This document shows, one piece after another, positions 1 through 13,220 of a DNA stretch of 64,000 nucleotides. The notes beneath the pieces were generated by a model that worked only from the letters and a program-made list of their open reading frames with translations, had not been told where the DNA came from and searched no databases. Positions within the stretch are counted from its first letter, which is position 1; each line of letters starts with the position of its first letter. The translations under genes and the position numbers were made by a program. The DNA comes from Hydrangea macrophylla. Lineage: Eukaryota > Streptophyta > Magnoliopsida > Cornales > Hydrangeaceae. The stretch is taken from assembly GCA_033977485.1 (NCBI GenBank), contig CM066984.1, positions 44,523,100 to 44,587,099 on the forward strand. Direction: 5' to 3'.

Positions 1-923
1 TGACTTTAAGGGAATGGAAAGGTTGAAGAAGCAGTTAGCTTCTGAGTTTGAGACTAAGGACTTGGGGGCCTTGAAGTTCTTTCTTGGGATTGAACTTGCT
101 CGGTCCAAACATGGGATTTTTATTTCCCAAAGGAAGTTTGTCCTGACTTGTTGAAGGAAACAATGATACTTGGCAGCAAAGCTTGTGATACTCTTATGGA
201 ACAAAATCATAAACTTAGCGATGATAGTAGTGGGGAATTAGTGGACAGGGGGAGTTATCAGACTCGTTGGTAAGCTTATTTATCTGTCTCATATTGCTTT
301 TGCAATTAGTGTTGTCAGTCATTTTATGCATTCTCCACGAGAGTCACATCAAGAGGCTATTTTTCGGATTCTTCGGTATTTAAAGTCAGCTCCTGGAAAA
401 GACTTGCACTTTGCGAGACATGACCATCTAAGGGTGGAAGCATACACTGATGCAGATTGGGTTGGTTCTATTACAGATAGGAGGTCCATTTCAGTCTGCA
501 CGTTTGTAGGAGGTAACCTTGTTACCTGGAGAAGTAAAAAGCAGAATGTAATGGCCAGGTCTAATGCAAAAGCTGAATTTAGGGCTATGGCCCAAGGCAT
601 TTATTTGTGAGCTATTATGGATCAAGTCTTTGCTGAAGGACTTGAAGATTGAACTGATAGATTCTATGAAGCTATATTGTGACAACAAAGCGGCCATCAG
701 TATAACTTATAACCCTATTCAACATGATAGAACAAAGCACGTGGAGATTGATCAACACTTCATCAAAGAAAATATTAGTAGTGGTATTATTTGTGTTCCC
801 TTTGTGAAGTCTTGCCATCAAGTTGCTGATGTTCTGACTAAAGCCGCTGAGAGTCGTCCGTTTCATACTATCCTGGACAAGCAGGGAATGAGAGATATTT
901 TGTACCAGCTTGAGGAGGAGTGT
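1..923 (+). pseudogene. Ty1/copia pol remnant (end of reverse transcriptase, RNase H)
   Basis: Decayed 3' end of a copia polyprotein that enters from the left edge. Visible pieces are the RT C-terminus (LGALKFFLGIE, SQRKFVL), the connection segment (LRYLKSAPGK), and RNase H (YTDADWVGS, SKKQNVMARS, LYCDNKAA, RTKHVEIDQHFI, ADVLTKA). The frame is broken by an indel near 145-270 and another near 600. The reading ends in LEEEC and a TAG stop that overlaps the LTR start, the usual copia layout with the purine tract GAGGAGGAG just upstream. The element lies inside the last intron of the PGAM gene, in the opposite orientation. Confidence 0.9.
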
Positions 924-1069
924 TAGAGTTATTTTATTGTTATGTTTTATTTTTTGTTATACGTCCAAGGACCTATTTGTAATATTTGTTTTATTCTTCT
1001 TTATGATTAATATAAAAGGTTCTAACTAATAGTTAGAAACCTAAGCTTTAAGCAATTCATTGTTTAACA
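921..1069 (+). mobile_element. 3' LTR of the left-edge copia element
   Basis: Begins TGTTAGAGTT directly after a purine tract and ends TTTAACA, giving the TG...CA ends of a 149-bp copia LTR. The partner LTR is outside the window, so the target duplication (perhaps GAATT) cannot be checked. Confidence 0.75.
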
Positions 1070-1094
1070 GAATTATGGTGCCATAAGTGCATAC

Positions 1095-1214
1095 CCGTGT
1101 ATAAGCATAAACACCTGCCTCGTCAGAACCCATAGGACTTCCTCGTCGGATGAATTTCCCGTCTTTATATATATAAAGCATTGGTACCCCGTTTGATAGT
1201 TCTAAGCTAATAAC
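1095..1214 (-). CDS. PGAM exon 6
   Basis: Acceptor TCTAATCAG; 40 codons from [16 protein letters not shown] to GVYAYTR; donor GTATGC. Reading through the donor runs into the copia LTR and stops, so a further exon is needed for the usual C-terminus. Confidence 0.82.
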
Positions 1215-4200
1215 CTGATTAGAACGACACAAAGAAAATTCATTTGTCATACGCCGATGAAAATTTGCATTCACAATAGTCGCATTTTCAAAGAGAGAGG
1301 ACTTACATCCTGAGAAGTTAACTTGTCAAGATACACAATGATAGACCTCAGTGAATTTGCATGGGCAGCAACCATCACATTCTTTCCCGACAGAAGTTGG
1401 GGCACTATCTGAAGCATAGTGTTTCTAAGTTAATAGGACACTTATAAATTGGCATACAGAACCTCGTAACACCACGCATATGGACGGACATGTTAAGGAT
1501 GCATTAGCTAGAACCTTTATTGATCAATGTCTGCAAAAATCGCTGCATTTGCTTTGTGCATTAAAGAAGGAAAATAAAAAGGAAACTAAGACTATTTCCC
1601 AAGTATATTCCCTAGTGTTTTTTCTCGATACATACTAGGAAAAGAAATTAGTTATTTATGATTAAATAATCAGAACTCCAGAAAAGAGGATGAAAACTTA
1701 CTGATAAAATTTGAAACTTTCGATTTATTTTTCACTCTATTTTATTTCCTTCCTTTCTCTCACCAAATCCATGAAGCAGAAAAAGCCTATGGCATCTCAT
1801 TTAAATCTGGAAAATAAGGGTTCATTTGGTTCGCAGATTTAGGAAAGAAAAAGAGGAAGGAAAGTAAACAAGAAGCAAAACTATTTCCCTACTGATTTCT
1901 TCATGCTTAAACAAACATACAAACTATCAAAAAAATTCTTAATGTAAAAAACAACTCAATAAAAGTGGAAAGTGAGTCAATTATAAAACTTTAATGTATA
2001 TTCCACTGTATTTTCTTTTCCTTCTTATTATCCTCACAGTTTTCCTTATTTACCAAACAAAGTGATGTGTTTTCCTCAGTGTTTTTCTGTTCTTTCCCCT
2101 CAATGAATCTATGGACCAAGTAGAGCGTAAGTATAGCCATCCTTACATGTTCTCTGAAATATGCAACAGCTCTTTGAGAAACAATTTCCAGGCTCTCGCC
2201 ATTTGGTGGAGAGATATCATAACTTCTTCGCCATTGATGCACTTGCTCCTTTCCATATATCTTAGCAGTCTCCTGCTTATTATAACCCTGCAACTCCCCG
2301 TACCTGAAAAAAAATAATAAATAAATAAAAAGAAAAAAAAAAGCCATTTTACATTCGATAATGCCAGAAAACTTGGGGTATTAAGTGGAATGTGAACAAA
2401 CAATAGATAAAACAGCAAAATTACATTCTTTCATTCAGCTGCCAAGCTGTCACAACTGGAATTGATTGCTTCTTGGTCTCTTCGCTATAAATCTCACTCC
2501 AAAGTTTGGCTTGGTCATTCTCATTATGCATAATTACTGGCACCTGAAGTAACAGGGTTAATATGCCAGTGTCTGAGCATTAGAAGTTAGATGCTCTTTC
2601 TTAGTAACGGTAGGAAATGTAAGCAACATACCACAAAATAAATCCATTTAAATATAACTATCTAGTTATTACTTTAGAGCTCTGTTTGGTATTGCGCGTT
2701 TAAAGAAGGAAAACGAGAGGGAAAATTAATTCCTTACTGTTTACCTCAGTGTTAATTAACTTCAGAAATAAAATAAAATAAAAATTCAAAGTATGATAAG
2801 AACTCGAGAAAAAAAAAACAGAAGAGATTTGACTCACAAAGTTCAAAAAATTTAATCTTGTTTTTACCCTATTGTCATTTCCTTCCTATTTTCTGAAGAA
2901 CAGTGTTTCCCTCCTGTTTTCTGTTCCTTTCCCTCACTAAATCCAGGAACCAAACAGAACCTTGGAAAAAAGAACTTACTTAAGCCGCTTAGCTGCCCAA
3001 GTCTACTTGTCAGATACCCTGCAGCTATGTATTGCATATGTGACTAATGTGGTCGATCAAGTTTGTATTTAGTGATCAATGTCAGGTGATCTCTCAGTCC
3101 CCTATCAAATCAGCCTCTGACAAATTCAGTCATGGTTACCAAGCTTGCTACAGTAAGAGTGGTAATAATTTGATTGTAGTGGCTGCAGCACGTACCGAGA
3201 TCAACCCTCTTATACAACTACGCTCAACTCAACTAAGTCTCGTCCCGAATTATTTGAGGTCAGCTACATGAATCTTTCGTCTCCATTCTGCTCGGCCTAA
3301 GACTGCAGCCTCACTCAACTTATAATCAACTGTTCTTTCTTATTACCTCTATCCATGTCAATTTTGGTCTTCCCTACCCTAGCATAAGCCTCAATGTAGA
3401 TGCTATAAATCATCCTAACTGGTGTAGCTGTTGATCTTCTTTGAACATGTCCAAACCATCTTAACCAATTTTCTTGTATTTTATCTCAAGTGGGTGCTAA
3501 TTTTATCCTTTCATGAATAGTAATTTCTTGTTCTATCTTTACTTATTTTACCAGACATCCATGATCCATCTTAGCATATGCGTTTCTGCTAGACTTAGGC
3601 TTAGTTTTGCCCCCAGCCAAAACAACAACCAAATAGAACAAACCTATCAGAAACCGCCGAATGGAGGAGAACACAACACAAACTACAACAATCTACCAAA
3701 TAGTACCTTTAGATCACCCAAAATGTTCAAGGATACCCAAAAGTTTCAAAAGAAGGCCCATGTCAAATACTCGAACCAACAACAGTGGAAAAAAATTTTT
3801 TAAAAAATTAAAAAAGAAAGCGGCACTGAAGAAACACTATGAAGGAGTAGATCGAGCCCCTTGATGGTGGATCGAAGCATCGTAACGAAAAGTCCATAAC
3901 TGATCGAAGCATCGTAACGAAAAGTCCATAACTTCACGAGGTTAGTAGGACCATGTGTTTTTCATCAAGAAACAATGGCGTCATGATGACATCGTCATGA
4001 CGACACTTGTCGGAAAATGACATAGCAGATGAGATGTGATGTTAGCACCTTTGTATGTGTGTATTTTACATTTCGAGAGCTCTTTGGCCTGAATCGCTTG
4101 GCTTTGATACCAAGTTAAATGATATACTAAATCAGGGTTAGATATTAAGAAGGAAGAAGAGAGGGGAAGAGAACTTGTAGAAGACAATGTATTAGGGTAA

Positions 4201-7200
4201 CTTGATTATTACTCACTAATGTCTACAAATATATAAGTACAACAAAAAAGCCCCAAATACCCTTAAATAAACTCTAACACTAACTATGGTCACAATCCAT
4301 TGTACATCTCCTCAATCTTATTAATATACCAACTTGTGACCTATGAAGTACGGACACGGATACGACACGACACCGACATGTCAACATGACAAAATCCTAA
4401 AAAATTGCACGTCAACACTGCAAGGAAAGTGTCCACGAAGTGTCGTGTCCGTGCATCGAACATGATATGACACGCGACACGTCACCTCTTAGCAGTGTCG
4501 GTGCTTCCTAGCTTATGACTACTTTATTACCGAAGGACGGAGCCATGACTAAGCCAACAACTAATTACTCAAACCAACTGACAATAGATAAACCTTAACA
4601 AACTATTAACAATTTACTACTTCAAGATAATACTAACAAAAAGGGTTTTCGTACACGAACTTTTAATCCGAACCCACGCAAATGATGTTTGTGAAAATAC
4701 AAAGAAAAACATTTGACAATTCCAAGTTTCGGATTTACATGAATACTTTTGGGTGTTATCCCGTATGTGAACATCTTGCAGTAAATTTGTTCCAATAGCA
4801 CACATTAGTCTAACAATAAGCATAAAAAGCAATACAAAAATTAAAAAACAGCAAATTAAATCTTAATTCAAGACAAATCTATATTTACATAGATTTGGAG
4901 GAGCATCCAGAAAACACTGTGAGTGTCACTTCTACTTGGAGGAGCGTCTGGTAATATAGGTTCTGGCATTGCTCGTCGATTAGTTTTAAAGACGGCTCTA
5001 AATGTAATACCAGCTTGCAAAATTCCGAAGAATAGTTCCACGCTTGAGGCAGATGCTGAGAAAAAGCTGGTACAAAAGCTGATTAATTTGGGATACACGA
5101 GGCCAAAATCTAATGGTCTATCGGCGTAGGTGTTCAAAGAGAGAATAGAGAGAAAGAGAGGTTAGCCCACACTTATATATATATCAATCATATAATCACG
5201 AAAATTACAAAAATACCCGTAATATTAATACTTATATTCTAACACTCCCCCTCAAGCTGGAGCATAGATATCTATCATGCCCAGCTTGTTACAAAGATCA
5301 TAGAACGGTCCTCTATTCAGTGCCTTGGTAAGAATATCTCCTAGTTGCTCACTAGACCTAACAAAAGAAGTAACAATTTCCTTTCTCATAACCATATCTC
5401 TGATAAAATGACAATCAACTTCAATATGTTTGGTCCTCTCATGAAACACTGAATTACTCACAATGTACATAGCTACTTGATTGTCACAATACATCTTCAT
5501 AGGTTTACTTCTTGGAAATCCCATCTCTTGCAGAATAGTCTTCACCCATAACAACTCACATGTAGTATAAGCCATAGCTCTATACTTAGCCCCTGCACTT
5601 GATCGTGCAACTACATTTTGCTTTTTGCTCTTCTATTTGACGAGATTTCCACCAACGAACACACAAAACCCTGATACTGAACGCCTATCAAGACTGTCTC
5701 CTGCCCAACTGGCATCTGAGAACCCAACTATCTCCAAATTATCTGAAGGCTTCAACACTAAGCCTCTACCAGGGGCACCTTTCAAATACCTCAATATACG
5801 ACACACTACCTCCCAATGTGAAAACTTGGGACTCTGCATAAACTGACTAACAACTCCAACAGAGAAGGTGATATCTGATCGAGTTACGGTTAAATAAATC
5901 AACTTGCCCACAAGTCTTCTATACCTTCCAGCATCATTGAATTCTTCTCCATCATCTTTACTAAACTTAATATTTGAGTCCATTGGAGTGTCAACAGGTT
6001 TTGAACCCATCAATCCTGTTTCATCTAGAAGGTCAAGGACATACTTTCTTTGGGATAAGAAAATTCCTTCCTTAGACCTTGCTACCTCAATACCCAAAAA
6101 ATAACGTAGTAGCCCCAAATCCTTCATATGAAAATGCTTACTTAAATGAGACTTTTATAACTGTATACATTCACTGTCACTGCCAGTAATAACTATATCA
6201 TCCACATAAACTGCTAGAACTATCGTACCTTTCTCACAGTGTCTCACAAAAACTGAATGATCAGAACTAGTTCTTTTCAACCCATATGAACTAGCTACTT
6301 GGCTAAACTTGTCAAACCAAGCCCTTGGAGATTGTTTAAGGCCATAAATAGCTACTTGGCTAAACTTGTCAAACCAAGCCCTTGGAGACTGTTTAAGGCC
6401 ATAAATGGCTTTCTTCAACCTACATACTTTATGTGACTCCCCCTGAGCAACATACCCAAAAGGTTGCTCCATATACACTTCCTCCTGTAGGTCACCATGA
6501 AGAAAGGCATTCTTAATGTCAAGTTGATATAGAGGCCATCCCTGAGTAACAGCAACAGACAATAAAATACGAACAGAATTGAGACGAGCAACAGGGGAAA
6601 AGGTTTCGAAGTAATCCACACCAAAAGTCTGAGTGTAACCTTTAGCCACCAAACGAGCTTTCAACCGTTCGACAGTACCATCCGGATGATACTTAACCAC
6701 ATAAACCCAACGACAATCTACAACACGTTTCCCATAAGGAAGATCAGTTAACTTCCACGTACCATTTTTAGACAACGCCAACATCTCATCATCCATAGCA
6801 CTCTTCCAACCCGGAGAAACCAATGCCTGAGTATGAGACTGAGGAACAGAGACTGAAGATAAAGCACTAACAAAGGAGCGCAGTGGAGACGAAAAATGAG
6901 AATATGAAACAACCTGATCAATAGGATGGTGAGTGCAAGAACGAGTACCTTTTTGAAGAGCAATAGGTAGATTATGAGATTGGGCAACCTCAGCCGAAGT
7001 GGATGAAGATGGAGGTGGAGCTGGCGGGTCATGAATACTGGATGGCTTGTCACGACGACGATACACCTGCAAGGGAGGAGAACTAGAAGGAGGAATGGAT
7101 AAGGGAATAGTGGACGATGGAGCAAGAACATCAACATCTAAGGAAGCACCGGAGGACGAAAAAAATGATGACATCTACACTAACCACATAACGACGACTC

Positions 7201-10200
7201 TGAGGATTCCAACATCTATAACCTTTTTGAGTGCGTGAATATCCCACAAATATACATTTGGTGGCCCGAGGATCCAATTTATCATGACCAAGAGTAAGAA
7301 CATGAACAAATGCAACACAACCAAATACACGTGGTGGTAAAGCAAACAATGATCTATCTGGATAGAGAACAGAATGAGGAATGCCACCACAAAGAACAGA
7401 TGAAGGCGTGCGATTAATAAGATAACAGGCAGTGAGTACACCATCCCCCCAAAATTGTTTAGGAACTTGCATGTGCAACATAATTGTTCGGGCAACCTCA
7501 AGAAGGTGTCTATTTTTCCGTTCAACTACACCATCTGTTGTGGAGTATAACTGTAGAAACCCAGAATTTTAAAAGGGTACTTTGGTAATTTTGGACCAAT
7601 GTGGGTCTTGGTTTGGGACAGTGTATTTTATTTTGGTACATAGTGGTATCACTTTGGTATTTGTTTTGGCACATGTGTGCATATGCATATTGCATATTTG
7701 TGTGTGGGTGTGTGGGTGTGGGAGACAAGGATGAGACCCACAAGTCACATCCCAACCACTCTCAACCACTCCCAACACTCTCAACCACCCCAACCACTAA
7801 GGCTTCCCTAGGAAGCTTCCCCTCCTCTCTTTCTCCCTATATAACCCACCTATATCTCTCTCTCTCTCATTCATTTTCTTTTTCTTTTTCTCTCATCTGT
7901 CTCTCTCTAGTTTTTGGGAGATAAAACTCCATGGAAACCTAGACCTTCAAGCTCATTTTGAAGACATTTCAAGCATATTTGGGTCAAGACCATTAGAGAT
8001 CTATTTGTTCCCCTTGCAAAGAGCTTCCTTTGGGTACTCTCCTTTTCCATTTTGGCTTCATATTTATTGAGTTTCTTGCTCTAGAACTTAAGAGGTAGTT
8101 TGTGTTGTTTTGTTTCACCATGGTTATGATTTCTAAATGTGATTTTATTTAACTAGGTGTTGATAGCTTATGGGATTTGCTAATATACATAATTTCTTCT
8201 TTGGATTTTTTTGGTGAGAGTATTTGCTCAAATACTCAAGAGGTAGATTTCATTGACTAAGTGCACTCCTACATCTAATTTCATGGTTTGCTATGTGTAG
8301 GATTAGTCCTAATACTTATTAATCTTGCTTAGGAATTTTCTACATATTTGTCTATGTGATTATGTGCCCTTATGTGCTTAGTTGTAACTATGTTATCCCA
8401 AATGTCATTTGGTTGCTATGCTTTAACTAGATTAAAGATACTATAAATTGCTTATTTGCTTAAGTGGTGGATTATGCTTTACATGATTTCCAACCAAATC
8501 ATTTAGCCTTGATATTATGAACTACCATGTGTAATTTCTTGACAAATGAAATTCTTAGAAATAACATTGTGGTTGCATAGTCATTGTTGTCACATTTCAT
8601 AATCGCTAAGTCGGCATAGCATTCATGGTATTGGGCTTGGGAGTATGAATCTTGTTAGAATTCCCACGATTGGGGAATGCCTTTTGAATCCCCGTTTGGG
8701 GTTGTAATTTGATGAAATTCCGGAAGCGCACCTGAGGTGAGGAAGGTTGTTTGTGATCCTTGAAACATTCGAAAACGCAAGGTCACATCCGGTTAGCTAC
8801 CGGAGATCTTGTATGCTACACTCACGTTGGAGTGGCTCGCATCCGGTGTTGAGAGTGAGTGGTTATGGAATTTGGTATCGGGAAGTTGCATGGTTTGGCC
8901 TTACGGCTATTTGCATTGCCACGGTGGCAAATCATTGCACCGCATATCTTAGCATGATTTTAGAAGTAGTAGTACATTTCTACAATGTTTTCTACTGAGC
9001 CATCGTGCTTAATGAATCTATAAAACCCCATTTTTCAAGAAATGTTGATTAGGGCAAGGCCCAAGAGTTATCCGACGAATGGCATCTCGTTTTGTAAGAT
9101 TCCTTACGAGGAAGTCTTGTGATATGTTAATGTTCCAATGATATAGTGCATGGTAGGAACATTGTAATTGTTGTTACCGTTATCTCATTTGGATATTTGA
9201 ATTACAAGATGTTATTTGTAAATTCCTTCTTGTTCTTGAACTTGTTAGTTGGATCTTCTTGGATCCTTGTTAAATTATGTTTTTAACACTTATTAGCAAT
9301 TCTTAGCCCATGGTTACCCTTTTAAGGAAAAATTACTACTTTCAATTTCTGAAGGACCGTTTGGTCGTATTCCTTCAAAAACCGCTTTAATGATAAACTC
9401 TCAATGTAAACTTCATTACTTGTTACTTTTAAACCTTTGAAGTTTCTTTATACTTCTTTACAAACTCTTTTCAAAATCAAACTATGTTAGTTGACCCTAT
9501 TTGATCCGTTTGGTCCTCGTGGGTCAACCCTTGACTTATTAACTTTTCTTTGGAATCCACATAGGATTCCCCTATATGCTTCCACCTTGTAGATTGGTTT
9601 ATGTAGAACTATCCCTTGCTTTCCTTTATATGGTTTGGCTCGTTGACCTCGCCCATGTGGCTTGATTTTCGGGGCGTTACAATAACCACAAGAGGATTGA
9701 TGAATTATCTCCTGAGAATCACAATAGGACTGAAGAGGTCCTTTAACATATTCCAAAGCATTATCAGATTGTAAAATACGAATAGTGCAACCAAACTGAG
9801 TCATAATCTCTTTATGAAATAATTGAAAAATAGAAGAAATATCTGAACGTTCTTTCATTAAAAATAACCATGTCATCCTGGAACAATCATCCACAAAAGA
9901 CACAAAATAAGAAAAACCTAACAGACTCTTATGTCTAGACGGACCCCAAACGTCGGAATGAACCAACTCAAAAAGAGTGGCCCGACGATTATTTTTACGT
10001 AAAGGAAAAGACACCCTATGATGCTTACGTAGCTGGCAAGCCTCACACTCTAAACTAGACATAGACTTAAAGGACGGAAAAACCAACTACAAGGACTGTA
10101 GTGAAGGATGACCCAGATGGCAGTGCCATTGATGTGGTGAAACAGCTGTATGTAAAGTTGTCGTTTTATTCGCTATTGGATGTTGATCCAGGTAATAAAG

Positions 10201-12707
10201 ACCATCTTGCTCACGACCTCCACCAATCATCTTCTTCGAGCTGAGGTCCTGAAAAACACAATGAGAGGGATAAAATGTTACAGAACAATTTAAAGATTTA
10301 GTAAGTTGACTGACCGATAGGAGACTAAAGGGAAATTGAGGAATATAATTTAAAGATGGCAATGAAAGAGATGAGGTGGGAGAAACAGGACCATGACCAA
10401 TAATAGGACAAGATCGTCCATCAGCTAAAACAACAGAAGGCTGTGTGGGTGGACTAAGCAATTGTGAAAATACATTGGACTTACCAGTCATATGTGCCGA
10501 AGCCCCTGAGTCGATGACCCATGGTGAAGGAGCAAATGAAGAAAAACACGCAATATTACCTGACTGTGCAAAACCAGCAGTACTAGACAAGGATTGTTGC
10601 TGCTGTTGTTGGATTAAGGCATTGTATTCCTCTCGCGAGAGAGTGATAGACTCATTTGAAGATGCTACGGCAGGTGGAGTAGGAGTACTAACTTCCTGTT
10701 GAGACCCAGAAGCATTGTCAGAAGAGTACAGGGCTGGATTAGGTGAGGTCTCCCATGGCTTACCATAGATATCATAATACCTATCCACAGTATGATTGTC
10801 ACCCCCGCAGTGTGTGCAATAAAGAGAACCACGGCATCGACCAAAACCACGACCACGTCCCGGAGGACCTCCTCGTCCTCGATTACCATTAAACATAGGA
10901 GGGGAATTGCCAAAGCCACGACCACAGCGACCGCGATTATTACCAGGAAAATTGCCACGATCACAAAAGGCCCCTCTATATCCCGTAGATGTAAGAAGTG
11001 CAGAATTTTCTTTCCCAACAGGCTTAGAAGAGGCGGAGGAGGAAGACTCTGGAGTAACGCGGAGCACACGAGAATACACATTGCTCAAGGATGGAATACT
11101 ACCATCACCGGACAAAATCTGTGACTTAACAAACTGGAGATTCGAATGTAACCCAAATAAGAACTTGGAGACATAAAATTCATCTCGTTGTTGCTTGGTA
11201 ACGTCAACATCATTAGTGATAGGATGATACTGATTCAATTCATCCATGAGTCCCTTAAATGTACTGTAGTATTCACTAACCGCCTTATCACCCTGTTGAA
11301 GCAGAAACAAATTTTGATATACCTCATAAACGCGAGAAACATTCTTTTTCATGGAAAACGTCTCATGAACAAACTCCCAAATCTCTTTGGCTGAGGACAA
11401 GAACATGACACTCGAACACACAGTAGGTTCCATACTATTCCACAACCAGGACATAACCACATAATCCTCAGACACCCAATCTTCATAATCCTTACTATCC
11501 TTAGCAGGAGCAACAGACTCAATATATTTCAACTTCTTCCTAGCCCCTAAGGCGACTTTCATAGCTTGAGCCCACAACAAGTAATTGGACCCATTCAACT
11601 TAGTAGTGATAATTTGCATACTCACAACATCGGACGAAGAAATAGAACCTTTCTTGTCAGCCATGTCAACCAAAAACAGTAGGAGTCTTATACCGAATAA
11701 CAAAGGAAAAATACTAACAACGAACAAGAAGCAACATCAACACCAATACCAATAAACTCAAACGGAACTAACCAATAAGGTCCATAAAGGACCGAGACAA
11801 CACGAACAAAGAAACCACCAATCAAAATTGCCTAATCGAGTTCGGATGTATGTGAATATAATCCCTTGGACGGTTGGAGTTCAAGAAAGTGAAGAAACGA
11901 TGAATAGTTACTGCATGAACAGTGTTCGGTGAATAGTAACTGCATGAACAGTAACTGCGTGAATAGTGATGCGGCTGTGATGGTGGTGATGGTGGTGGTG
12001 GTGTGCGGCGCCGAGAAGCCTATTCGGGTGGCTCTGATACCATGTTCAAAGAGAGAATAGAGAGAAAGAGAAGGCTTAACCTAATTAGGTTAGCCCACAC
12101 TTATATATATATATATATCAATCATATAATCACGAAAATAACAAAAATACCCTTAATATTAATACTTATATTCTAACAGTAGGAAAGGGGCTGATGTGGC
12201 TGACATGCCAAGCATGCAAGATGCATTGATGTATCGTTTCGGCTAGCACCTTGATACACACTTCAGTCTAGTATACTGCACCAGCTGGGGATCCTATCAC
12301 CATGGATAGATCATGTAATATCCTTTTTTGTTTTAAATTTAATCTATGATCCCATTGGCACTGCTCTTGTACAAGGGTTTATCGTAGTTTGCTTGCTCAT
12401 CAGCTTGGTGCTCTCTTAAATGTTGTGAGGAAATATGTAATAGAGACCTCGTCAATATCCTCTGCTCTGAAATTAGTAAGAAGTGAAACCAGTAATGCTC
12501 AAAAAAAATAAAATATGTATTTATTACTTACATAGAACAGATCCTAAATGGTATAAACATTCAATCAAAATCATTAGAATTCTGTAAATAAAAAGTTTAG
12601 TCTTTCCTCAAATACCTTTATGTTAGATGTAATAACAAAGTTGATGAACACTCCTTTTAGATATTTTCCATTTGTATTGCCTTTCTTCCTTCTTCGTCTT
12701 TGCTATT

Positions 12708-12767
<60 letters not shown>

Positions 12768-12946
12768 TCTTCAAAAGTAGTTTTGTGCTTGCTCAAATTA
12801 TTCACTACTTTTTCTATTTTAAAGATTAAAGTTGATGAACACTCCTTTTAGCTATTTTCCATTTATCTTGCCTTTCTTCCTTCTTTGTCTTTGCTATTTA
12901 AACTCTCTCTCTATATATATATCTCGTTTCTTCAAAAGTAGTTTTG

Positions 12947-13008
<62 letters not shown>

Positions 13009-13143
13009 TTTTCAAAAGTAGTTTTGTGCTCACTCAAATTATTCATTACTTTTTCTATTTGAAAGATTAAAGTTGATGAACATTCCTTTTAGCTATTTTC
13101 CATTTGTCTTGCCTTTCTTCCTTCTTCGTCTTTGCTATTTAAA

Positions 13144-13220
<77 letters not shown>

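Larger units (their letters stand above)
5131..12178 (-). mobile_element. Complete Ty1/copia retrotransposon with a nested solo LTR
   Basis: LTRs at 5131-5244 and 12043-12178 (TGTTCAAAG...TTCTAACA on the plus strand) are flanked by the duplication GTAGG (5126-5130, 12179-12183). Reading the minus strand, the primer site TGGTATCAGAGCC (initiator-tRNA-Met type) follows the 5' LTR directly, and the purine tract TTGAGGGGGAG precedes the 3' LTR. The polyprotein order is gag, protease, integrase, RT, RNase H. Without the nested 2.1-kb solo LTR the element is about 4.9 kb, a usual copia length. The LTRs differ by only two substitutions plus indels, indicating recent insertion, yet the ORF has several stops and frameshifts. 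Confidence 0.97.
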
